64,000 bases of DNA from assembly GCF_900142915.1 (NCBI RefSeq), contig NZ_FRCM01000001.1:1-64000 (forward strand). The letters run 5' to 3'. The DNA comes from Mucilaginibacter sp. OK098. GTDB lineage: Bacteria > Bacteroidota > Bacteroidia > Sphingobacteriales > Sphingobacteriaceae. This document shows, one piece after another, positions 25,201 through 30,809 of this stretch. Each line of letters begins with the position of its first letter. Within the stretch, counting starts at the first letter, position 1. Below the pieces are notes generated by a model, which searched no databases, had not been told where the DNA came from, and saw only the letters and a program-made list of their open reading frames with translations. Position numbers and translations under genes: made by a program.

Positions 25201-25265
25201 TTATCAGCGAGGCTGAGCAAGCGCAAACAGTATCAGACGATGACAATGAAGTGTTTGAATTTTAA
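13257..25265 (+). CDS. Three-module NRPS: C-A-T-C-A(MT)-T-E-C-A-T
   Basis: The protein is 4002 residues. Module 1: C (HHH 142-144, opening LSPMQEGMLF typical of D-donor-accepting C), A (SGSTG near 617; code DLSKIGEIG, Asn-like), T (S1005). Module 2: C (HHIVSDG from 1193, L-donor type opening), A (D1713; code DASTVAAVC, aromatic, Tyr-like) interrupted at about 1968-2310 by a methyltransferase, T of the GGDS type (S2414), E (HHLVIDG from 2599). Module 3: C (HHHILMDG from 3075, again the D-accepting LSPLQPGLLF opening), A (code DILQLGMIW, Gly), T (S3943). The inserted methyltransferase has SAM motif VVEIGTG at 2018-2024, followed by a double-acidic SE...E stretch and a long beta-rich tail, as in protein-arginine-methyltransferase-fold enzymes rather than usual NRPS N-methyltransferases. 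It lies between A8 and the A10 lysine region. The acidic C-terminus may be a docking tail for the next protein. Domain order is secure; substrates are inferred. Confidence 0.93.
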   Translation: MNKNTIEDIYALSPMQEGMLFHLLAHPDSEAYFEQVSCDLEGSLNLPAFKQAWQETVNQYPVFRTSFHWDGLDKPVQVVHKTAELPWEILDWGGFEGEQVNTKFEQLLRDDRRKGFNHEQAPLMRCVLVNTANNLWKFIWSHHHMLMDGWCTGIILSELFTRYQAIVNGKPVHFPTKPPFKNYISWLGKQDMKKAKDFWDSGLAGFDTPTLLGIGDAVLTDKNHGGHGYAEYAYNFSPQLSNKLFEWTKQIGITTNVLIQGVWSILLSKYSGENEVVFGATVSGRPPELQNVESIVGLFINSLPVRVNISSGIDIIRWLKDLQVESNERNEFTYTPLVDIKKSSGISGDMPLFRSLLVFENYPFDATNQQGLYGLEIKNVKSFEETNYPLTLMIIPRDGLLKFQLNYFKDCFGLKEIERLFCQLEIAVNFILDNPSESPAKVSLLSSAERENVLVKFNDTSAPLPSGQTILDLINENVIKSPHNVAVYSETGSISYAELNNRADAIKNTLLFYGVKRGDKVAILQERNTNLIVSILAIMKAGAAFLPIDVSLPHNRIHSLISEADVKVLISANADLFPKNSNEQLTIIHPDFAHNTVAGNRVNDGPQPDDTAYVIYTSGSTGKPKGVEISHLSLLNYIIWANDYYFTNNPHGGDFPLFTSPAFDLTLSSIFIPLSKGKTISVYGDKEVGIIMEEIFGPQGTLDSVKLTPSHITLLKDIPEGNDKLLTLITGGEALKEEHVKIINDKWPGITIYNEYGPTEATIGCTATAISAGNINAGKPVANTSIYILDKALMPVPIGIKGGIYIGGACLAKGYLGQPEQTVLKFINSPFANGEIIYQTGDTGCWLEDGNIQYFGREDDQVKIRGYRIEPGEIENQLVKYPGVIHAAVIPVKNHSGEYSLVAFIEVTAPDVFELESLKETLAKQLPAYMLPVQYRVIDSFPLTPNGKTNKKALLNNFDAGPQLKTTYHAPTNPIEEIITAIWEEILKIEKPGIFDNFFEAGGHSLNATQITSRIRSIFKVDLGVKDIMENQTIEHLVVLIAKLKLKGSGEGMQPVIHVTREEGAQLSFAQQRLWFLDRLEGASATYNIPEAIKIEGKLDINILQNVFTEIISRHDILRTNFHDVDGKAYQLVKELQPFNISIVASETNGPEVLEKLIADEAIKPFDLERDALIRAILFTIADDSYVLSVTMHHIVSDGWSSGIFIRELVSLYEAFILDKPSPLAALTVQYSDFAYWQRSLKNKGVFGEQLAYWKNKLSGAPFILDLPTDKPRPSVRTENGDTYRFSLSPQLSDKLKSLSKKSGATLFMTLLSAYSILLSRYSRQRKILIGSSIANRNRLETEALIGFFINVVVYRVDLENTDTFLSLIDQVRQLAFEAYAHQDVPFDQLIDEIQPERDLSHSPVFQVAFDMQNMPMPALEISGLKISPMEVKRSIAKYDLSLSMEETADGLVGGMEYNTDLFHHSTIAQMVRHFQVLLEGIVENPKQNLRQLSLISKDEFRKIVFEWNNTDMSLPEDKTVLAVVKGVANENPDKIAFEYDGLLLTYGELEIESENFARRLLAMNLVSGDRVGVIATRSIRTLSAILGVMKAGGVYIPVDPEYPRERISYMLKDSGAALLIGEGNIIQEFDLPFIDTKEAEVFAQPVGITTNLLTHIKPGALAYIIYTSGSTGNPKGVMIRHRGLLNLSLEQIKAFRVNKQSRTLQFASLSFDASISEMFVSLCAGSTLVMAPKAKMLPGPDLISLLEAAAITHVTLPPSILEVLPYTELPVLSTLVVAGEACPRKTAETWGKNRYFINAYGPTEYTVCSTLTPYTPGEGPLHIGRPIGNTVAYILDEDFVPLPPGIPGELFIGGVGVAAGYVNLPELTAARFITDPFSKKQGSQMYRTGDLAKFLPDGNICFLGRIDRQLKLRGFRIEPEEIETVLKQHPSVSQSVIQVQNDESGHQRLNAFVTLKDVLQPDNSPQHEWSAGPMELWPSVAEFYVYDEFLYYAMTHDERRNDAYKKAIIAEVPGKIVVEIGTGKDAILSRFCAEAGAAKIYAIELNENTAKLAKEAVERAGYADRITIIHGDASKVILPELADVCVSEIVGAIGGSEGSAVIINNSRRLLKEGGKMIPERSNTMMAAVSLPDVINENPGFNKVPGHYTKEIFDQVGYPFDLRLCIKKFPNDHLLSSKDIFEDLDYTKPIDPETSHTFRFEILKKGRMDGILVWLNLHTTTGVIIDILEHEYCWLPVFLPIFCPGAEVEAGDYITGICTRTLCENGLNPDFLLEGTLVRMNGIEINFSYNSWHYKQVYKENPFYQKLFANNKFGLLPPSVNEDLPGLEAFLQDKLPAYLLPNSIIVLDEIPLTINGKIDQQALKEYTKASKRVLNEYTAPHTEKEKILALIWQNVLGIENVGIHHNFFKLGGDSILSIQIVSRARSAGLEFTPRDLFENQTIAQLATVARIKTKTTAEQGLVVGNMPLSPIQSWFFEQDFIHPHHFNQAVLLETNEQQQPEIIRQAITKLVLHHDALRMRFCKQEINGEWTQEMMPEIKDDIFNFYNLDLVPIEEKETKFLETANSIQSGLNIYDGVVFKAVFFRMGDDIPSRLLLVAHHLVIDGVSWRILLEDFLHLTHEQASAKLPEKSHSFKKWINALSAYSKTGLSASEIAYWKKISKMPVSLIPLDHQQPINVSSVMSPGITTVYLNGDKTDALLKKVPAAYRTQVQEVLLAAFILSLNQWSGNRTAIIELEGHGREDLFEEIDISRTVGWFTAAYPAVFSLPENCEPGETLQVIKEQYREIPGKGIGYGLLKYLSDDKGDFGMLHAPEIVFNYLGQGDSVITGNNNWKFSDADCGFEQSPGNHRTHLLGVNLIVLNGQLKIGIGYDKNKHRESTISKLAGYFISNLNILIDHCLQPGTGGFSPADFPLSNLGKSGMNTLAAQIKDAGYPLVQVADIYKLSPLQPGLLFQSLLNPSSVSYREQLSVILKGKLNPALFKKAWQLVIDKYDILRTAFFWEGIDTPVQVVLSETKLTWNEDTWNCENDAEGKVAIEQFLEDDLNQSFSFSKAPLMRLTLANIHDDQWFFCWTHHHILMDGWCLPIIIREVFDNYEALIADRDLQVVPVTPYANFIKWLGKQDEGAAKEWWANYLTGFHHPTPLGIDQHQSSGRAGKMQDCATELGAELENRLKQFAQNTGVTLNILIHAAWSLLLSKYAGTDDVVFGAVVSGRPPELEGVEKMVGLFINSVPVRISVNNDSKLDEWLQNIQLKQLERDNYSYTSLTKIREYSGMDGNQQLFESLIIFENYPVDKSVDDGIKGLTISSAKFSEQTHYPVTLMVVPGEGLSFRISYDSSKFEKETINRVLRHLLNILNGFSADADQTLGEISLIGEEETAFVLNTFNAQAPVVSHVKLVLEEFNKQVLVHPEATALLFEGENYSYGEINLRANQLANLLLNCGLKPGGLAALCLDRSPEMIISLLAILKTGAAYLPLDPKFPVDRLHYMLDNSGAAMLLTEEKYKNMWQGEKVQMLVIEEIKPVLTKEKADEPNITIKPNDLAYIIYTSGSTGKPKGVQISHGALGNFLASMKIQPGISSQDILLAVTTISFDIAGLEIFLPLTSGATVALLSEEVSADPEKLTGCMNQVKPTIMQATPATWQMLLNNGWNGSGILKVLCGGEALPNELAAELVRCNKSLWNMYGPTETTIWSAVLNIDPQQHLSSNGYALIGGPIANTAFYILDEARKPVPAGVAGELYIGGDGVAKGYLGLPELTEEKFIPDPFSKQQESRIYRTGDLAKWASDGKISFLGRIDQQVKIRGFRIETGEVESVIKEIAGINDAVVTAGKDHLDNDCLLAFIIAENGESISAAAIREVLLTRLPVYMIPSAFIALDKFPLTPNGKTDRKALKNNYKGQVLIADENYVAPVNQLQEKIHEIWAEVLGIPQISIKDNFFMLGGHSLLATQCISRVRTGFELEVPLKMLFDHPDIESFAIAMQQFISEAEQAQTVSDDDNEVFEF

Positions 25266-25280
25266 AAACATTAATAGATA

Positions 25281-28200
25281 ATGAATAAGGCAGCAGATTT
25301 AATTGTTGATTTAGAAAAACGAGGCATAAAGCTTTGGGAGGAAGAAGGTTTGTTAAAACTATCAGCCCCGAAGGGAACGTTGCCTGTTGAAATTCGCACG
25401 GAAATAAGCAAAGCCAAAGACCAGATCCTTGAGATTATCAAGGCAGCTTCTAATAAGCCTGTGCATGTTTTGTCGGCTGGCCAACGATCAAATACCAATC
25501 TTCCGCTTTCATTTTCACAACGCCGTTTGTGGTATCTTAATCAACTGGAGGGCAAAGATGGTATTACGTATAACATGCCTGCCGCATTACTGCTTAAAGG
25601 CACGTTGAACGAAAAGTTATTTGTAGAAAGTCTTAACCTCATTATAAAACGGCACGAAGTGCTCCGCACCTCGTTTATCAAGGTAGGGGACGACGTTTTT
25701 CAGCACATCCTGCCTCAGCTTATCCTTGGGGAAGAGCTTACAGACATTCAACAGCTTGAAAACGAATCGCAGGAAGCAGCGTTGAAGAAAATAATGGATG
25801 ATGAGGCTCGTAAGCCATTTGATATTGCATCCGATCCGCTGATCCGCTACAAACTGATCAGGCTTAGTAAAGAAAAATGGGCCTTCCTGCTTACGCTTCA
25901 TCATATTATATCCGATGGTTGGTCGATTGATGTTTTTATCAAAGAGCTAGCAGCTATCTATTCGGCCTATGTTAATAACAGCAGGCCGGAAATGCCTGCG
26001 CTCCCAATTCAGTTTGCTGATTTTGCCTTATGGCAAAAAAAATGGCTCTCGGGGGCAACACTCAACAGGCTACTGACTTTTTGGAAAAACCAGCTTGATG
26101 GTATTCCTACACTAATCTCCTTGCAAACCGACAGGCCGCGTCCTGCTGTGCAATCTTTTAACGGAGCCCTGGAAAAATATTCATTCGGGGCCGAAACAGC
26201 TAATAGTGTAAAGGACTTGTGCCGGCAATATAATGTAACGCCTTTTATGGCGCTCATTAGTGTTTATGCTGTTTTATTATCCCGTTGGTCGGGCCAGGAT
26301 GATATTGTTATTGGCAGTGTTATAGCCAACCGCAACCGGAAAGAAATTGAAAACCTGATTGGCTTTTTTGTAAACTCACTTGTATTCAGGATAAAGATAG
26401 CCCCCGGGCTTACGTTTGTTGAATTACTAAGCGAAGTACGACAGCTTTCCCTGGATGCATTTGATCACCAGGATCTTCCTTTTGAAAAATTGGTAGAAGA
26501 AATAAAACCGGAAAGAGCGCTAAGTCATAGCCCATTGTTCCAGGTAGCTTTTGCATTACAAAACACCGGAAATGAAAGCCTTGATTTACCGGGACTGGAA
26601 ATCAGTGATCTGAATACCCATAGTGGCACATCCAAGTATGATATTACTTTTTTTGCAGGAGAATCGGCTAACGGAATTGCAGGAGCTGTAGAATATAATT
26701 CTGATATTTTCGACAAGGGCACTATCCTTCGTTTTATCAATCAGTATCACAGTTTATTAACCGGGGTTATACAATTTCCGCAAAGAAGGATAGCAGATAT
26801 CAGCATTTTAGATGCTTACGAAAAGCAGCTGATTCTAAATGAATTCAGCGGTTTTGTTACTGATGATATTACCGGTGAAACCATATTAAATATTTTTGAA
26901 AGATGTGCAGCATTAACCCCTAATGCAACAGCTTTACGCTGTGAAGGTGAAAACATAAGCTATCGGCAACTGGATGAGCGCGCTAACAGGCTTGCTAATT
27001 TTTTAATACAAAAAGGGTTTGCCATAAATGAAAAAGTGGGGGTAATGGCTGGTAGGTCTGTAGTTCAGATCACCGGGCTACTGGCTGTTCTTAAAGTTGG
27101 CGGATGCTATGTGCCGCTTGATCCCGACTACCCTGAGGAACGTCTGAACTTTATTATTAAAGATTCGGGAATTAATATAGTCATCACACATTCCAGGTTT
27201 GCCGGGATCGGTTTAAGTAAGGAACTCCAGGTTATTACCTCAGATACAGAAGCTATAGGTATTGACGCTTGCAGCTCTATAAAACCGGACATTAAGATCA
27301 GCCCGGATGCCGCTGCTTATATGATCTATACATCAGGATCAACCGGTTTGCCTAAAGGGGTAATACTGCCTCATAGCGGGTTGTTGAACATGGTGGAGCA
27401 GCAGATCAGTGTTTTCAAGGTAACAGCCCGGAGCCGGGTTTTACAATTTGCCTCGCCTGGTTTCGATGCTTCTATAAGCGAGTATTTTATGGCGCTGGCA
27501 TGTGGTGCATGCCTGGTAATGACGGGTAAAGACAACCTGGTGCCAATGCCACAGTTTAATATGCTGCTGACAGACGAAGGTATTACACATGTTACACTCA
27601 TCCCCAGTTTTTTGGCTATGTTGCCTTATGAACCACTGCCGCAACTAACTGGTTTAATAGTGGCCGGTGAGGCCTGCAGCATTGAGCTGATGAAAAAATG
27701 GGCGGTTGGAAGAGATTTCTTTAATGCTTATGGCCCAACTGAATCTACAGTTTGTACTTCTATCGCAATTTGCAATCCAAATAATGAGCAGATTACTATA
27801 GGGCGGCCAATTGGTAATATTTTAGTTTACATCCTGGATGACAATGGCAATATTAGCCCTGTCGGGATCCCCGGGGAATTATATATAGGCGGCCGGGGAT
27901 TAGCAATTGGTTATCATAACAGGCCTGAACTAAATAATGATAAATTTAAGCTGCTTAACATTAATAATGGATTGCCTGTGCGATTATATCGTTCGGGCGA
28001 CAGGGCAAGATTTCTTCCAAATGGAGAGATTGAGTTTTTAGGCAGAATAGACGAGCAGGTAAAAATAAGAGGCTTCCGCATAGAACCCGGTGAAATAGAA
28101 GCAGTGCTCCGTTCACATCCATTGATAAAAGATGCAGCTGTGGTAATAAATGAAGATAGCAATGGAGAGAAAAGACTTTTTACCTATGTATGCGCTAAAG

Positions 28201-30674
28201 ACAGCTGGGAAAGTGAAATAAATAAAAACAGCAATGGCGGATTACTGGAAGAGCAGGTAAACCATTGGCGCGAGATTTTCGACGACTCTTACAGCGATAA
28301 TATACCCAAACCTGCCGATGCTACATTTAATATTTCAGGATGGAACAGCAGTTATACAGGATTGCCTATTCCAGAAGATGAAATGCGGCAATGGGTAGAC
28401 GATACGGTTGAATGCATTAAAGCTTACAAACCCCAAAATGTACTCGAAATTGGCTGTGGTTCTGGTCTGCTATTATTTCAGATAGCTCCCAATTGTGAAT
28501 ATTATCTTGGCACCGACTTTTCTGCCAATGCAATTGATCAGCTTAAGCCTGTATTAAAGCAAAATGATTTTAATAATGTTGAATTGCAGCAATGTGATGC
28601 AATAGCTATAAAATCCGTTACCGAACGGAGGTTTGACATGATAATTCTGAATTCGGTTGTTCAGTATTTTCCGGATCAGGAGTATTTATTGCAGGTGTTA
28701 AAAAATGGGCTGGACCTGTTAAAGCCCGGTGGTCATTTCTTTATAGGTGATGTACGGAACGAACAACTTATTGAGGCATTCCGCACATCTGTTGAATTGT
28801 TTAAAAGTAGTAAAGACGCTGACGCTGTGCAGATGCTGCAAAAGATTACGCTGAACGTACAGCAGGAAGAAGAGCTGTTGGTGAATCCGCAGTTTTTTGA
28901 TGTATTGCCCGCTCATGTCCCCGGTATAAGCGGCGTAAAAACTTTATGGAAAAAGGGACGCTATAACAATGAGCTGAATAAGTTCAGGTATGATGTGGTC
29001 CTTGAAAAAGAAGGAAACATTAAAGCAATAATTACAGAAAAAATTGATTGGAACATTGAGAAGCCGGCCCCTTACCAACTATTACCCATGCTTGCCGGAA
29101 CGCCATTAATACTTGAAGGCGTTAAAAACAGCCGCGTTCACAGGGAGTTAAAAGCGCTTGAGATTTTACACTCGGTTGGAAAGAACAAACCTGAAACCTC
29201 GTTTTTCGACCTGTTGGATACCGCGGAAACGCATAGTTTATACCCGGAAGATTTTTATGAGCTGCGGTCGGATATTCCATACAAAATTGAAGTTTGCTGT
29301 TCCACCTCAAATAAAGAAACCTTTGACGTTTATTTTATTCCTGGTAATGATGGCATTCCTCCTTTTTATTCATCAGGGCAAAAGAATAAAAATAGTCAGC
29401 CATTAAGCGCTTATACCAATCACCCGTTGAGGGGGAAATTCCTGCAAAAATTAGTACCTGTTCTTAAGGACTTTTTGGCCAGGAGCCTGCCCGAGTATAT
29501 GGTGCCTTCATTTTTCGAATTAAAGGAATCATTACCGCTTACGCCTAACGGGAAGACAGACAGGGCCTTGCTTACAAAAAATGCTGCCAATATAATGGTG
29601 AGGGGCGCTTCAAATTATGTTGCCCCGGGTAATAAGGATGAACAGGAGCTAATGCTGATCTGGCAATCATTACTAAATGTTAGCCCGGTGGGTATTTATG
29701 ACAACTTTTTTGATATTGGGGGACATTCCTTATTAGCCGTTCAATTGATAAATCGCATTAATACAGCTTACAGTTGTGAAATGACCCTGGTTGACCTGTT
29801 TGGCAATCCTGACATTGCTTCCCAGGCTGCTTTTTTAAACGGAAAAGCAAGTAATGGTAACGGTACAATACTGGTTAAATTTAGTGAAGGCAATACACAG
29901 TCACCATTGTTTTTTGTGCCGGGTGCGGGTGGGAGTGCACTTCAGTTAAGTGAACTCGGCAGAGGCTTTGAAGGGCAAAGGCCGTTTTATGCACTATCGC
30001 TTAACGAACTGCCGGAGGATATAGGGTTAAATACGGTAGACGCCATTGCACGACAAAACCTCCGGGAAATAAAAAAATTACAAATGTCGGGGCCTTATTA
30101 CCTGGGTGGGCATTCTTTTGGTGGATTGGTGGCTTATGAAATGGCTTTCCAGCTTGAATCAGCCGGCGAAGAGGTGAGCTTTCTCGGGATTTTGGATTGT
30201 TTGGCCCCGTTGACTGATCAACAGGTTATTGGGGAAGACTGGGACGATGCCCGGTGGCTGCTTGAATTTGCAGCTTTGAACGGGATATCACCAGCAATAA
30301 GCCGGGATTTTTTTGAACAACTTTCGGAAGATGAAAGACTGGATCATTTAAAGTCATTACTTGAAAAAGCAAATATCATCGAAGAAAGTAAAAGCCATGG
30401 TAAGATCAGAAACCTTGTAAAAATTCTTAAAGGCACCCTGGGAGCGATATATGAACCAAAAGGGCTAAAGCTTAAAACCGCTGTTCATCTTTTCAGAGCA
30501 TCGGTTTCAGAAAACAGCACAGGGGGTGCGCGGCAGGCCTGTTACACAGGCGGATGGGAAAAGCTTTCAGACCGGGTTAATGTTATTACTACGGATGGTG
30601 ATCATTTTTCGATGCTAAAGTCGCCGGATGTAAAAGGCCTGACAAACAGTATTAAACACCTTATAGGCAATTAA
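25281..30674 (+). CDS. Terminal NRPS: docking-C-A(N-MT)-T-TE
   Basis: This 1797-residue protein starts 16 bases after the preceding stop. Residues 1-62 match the TubC N-terminal docking type (LEKRGIKLW...APKG), suited to the acidic tail of the upstream synthase. C about 70-500 (HHIISDG from 207, L-donor type) is followed by A (SGSTG near 683; D729; code DASTIAAVC, Tyr-like aromatic). The A domain is interrupted at about 985-1370 by a standard NRPS methyltransferase with VLEIGCGSG from 1054, so N-methylation of the amino acid is likely. The A10 lysine region, T (S1483) and a type I thioesterase follow (S1612 in GHSFGG, D1639, H1775). The TE should release the chain by macrocyclisation, for example onto the beta-amino group as in iturins, or by hydrolysis; sequence alone cannot decide. 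It is the end of the collinear assembly line. Confidence 0.93.
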   Translation: MNKAADLIVDLEKRGIKLWEEEGLLKLSAPKGTLPVEIRTEISKAKDQILEIIKAASNKPVHVLSAGQRSNTNLPLSFSQRRLWYLNQLEGKDGITYNMPAALLLKGTLNEKLFVESLNLIIKRHEVLRTSFIKVGDDVFQHILPQLILGEELTDIQQLENESQEAALKKIMDDEARKPFDIASDPLIRYKLIRLSKEKWAFLLTLHHIISDGWSIDVFIKELAAIYSAYVNNSRPEMPALPIQFADFALWQKKWLSGATLNRLLTFWKNQLDGIPTLISLQTDRPRPAVQSFNGALEKYSFGAETANSVKDLCRQYNVTPFMALISVYAVLLSRWSGQDDIVIGSVIANRNRKEIENLIGFFVNSLVFRIKIAPGLTFVELLSEVRQLSLDAFDHQDLPFEKLVEEIKPERALSHSPLFQVAFALQNTGNESLDLPGLEISDLNTHSGTSKYDITFFAGESANGIAGAVEYNSDIFDKGTILRFINQYHSLLTGVIQFPQRRIADISILDAYEKQLILNEFSGFVTDDITGETILNIFERCAALTPNATALRCEGENISYRQLDERANRLANFLIQKGFAINEKVGVMAGRSVVQITGLLAVLKVGGCYVPLDPDYPEERLNFIIKDSGINIVITHSRFAGIGLSKELQVITSDTEAIGIDACSSIKPDIKISPDAAAYMIYTSGSTGLPKGVILPHSGLLNMVEQQISVFKVTARSRVLQFASPGFDASISEYFMALACGACLVMTGKDNLVPMPQFNMLLTDEGITHVTLIPSFLAMLPYEPLPQLTGLIVAGEACSIELMKKWAVGRDFFNAYGPTESTVCTSIAICNPNNEQITIGRPIGNILVYILDDNGNISPVGIPGELYIGGRGLAIGYHNRPELNNDKFKLLNINNGLPVRLYRSGDRARFLPNGEIEFLGRIDEQVKIRGFRIEPGEIEAVLRSHPLIKDAAVVINEDSNGEKRLFTYVCAKDSWESEINKNSNGGLLEEQVNHWREIFDDSYSDNIPKPADATFNISGWNSSYTGLPIPEDEMRQWVDDTVECIKAYKPQNVLEIGCGSGLLLFQIAPNCEYYLGTDFSANAIDQLKPVLKQNDFNNVELQQCDAIAIKSVTERRFDMIILNSVVQYFPDQEYLLQVLKNGLDLLKPGGHFFIGDVRNEQLIEAFRTSVELFKSSKDADAVQMLQKITLNVQQEEELLVNPQFFDVLPAHVPGISGVKTLWKKGRYNNELNKFRYDVVLEKEGNIKAIITEKIDWNIEKPAPYQLLPMLAGTPLILEGVKNSRVHRELKALEILHSVGKNKPETSFFDLLDTAETHSLYPEDFYELRSDIPYKIEVCCSTSNKETFDVYFIPGNDGIPPFYSSGQKNKNSQPLSAYTNHPLRGKFLQKLVPVLKDFLARSLPEYMVPSFFELKESLPLTPNGKTDRALLTKNAANIMVRGASNYVAPGNKDEQELMLIWQSLLNVSPVGIYDNFFDIGGHSLLAVQLINRINTAYSCEMTLVDLFGNPDIASQAAFLNGKASNGNGTILVKFSEGNTQSPLFFVPGAGGSALQLSELGRGFEGQRPFYALSLNELPEDIGLNTVDAIARQNLREIKKLQMSGPYYLGGHSFGGLVAYEMAFQLESAGEEVSFLGILDCLAPLTDQQVIGEDWDDARWLLEFAALNGISPAISRDFFEQLSEDERLDHLKSLLEKANIIEESKSHGKIRNLVKILKGTLGAIYEPKGLKLKTAVHLFRASVSENSTGGARQACYTGGWEKLSDRVNVITTDGDHFSMLKSPDVKGLTNSIKHLIGN

Positions 30675-30707
30675 CAAGTTAGTATTTACATAAAAATTAA
30701 AGCAATC

Positions 30708-30740
30708 ATGAACATCAAACCACGAAAAGGCTATCCATAA
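30708..30740 (+). other. Relic 10-codon start copy (MNIKPRKGYP)
   Basis: A ten-codon frame with the same context as the start of the next gene: AATCATGAA(C/A)AT(C/T)AAACCA occurs at 30704 and again about 102 bases later at 30806. The first copy stops quickly. It looks like a duplicated or decayed gene start, or a short leader; no product is proposed. Confidence 0.3.
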
Positions 30741-30809
30741 TAAGCTTAAACATCATATTTGATTATTTAAGTAAAATAAATTTTAACTAATCCTAAACCA
30801 TAAAAAATC

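Noticed and set aside
1..30674. Transposase, integrase or MbtH gene in the synthase region
   Set aside because: None was found; the synthase genes are contiguous and leave no room, and I saw no insertion-sequence ends.
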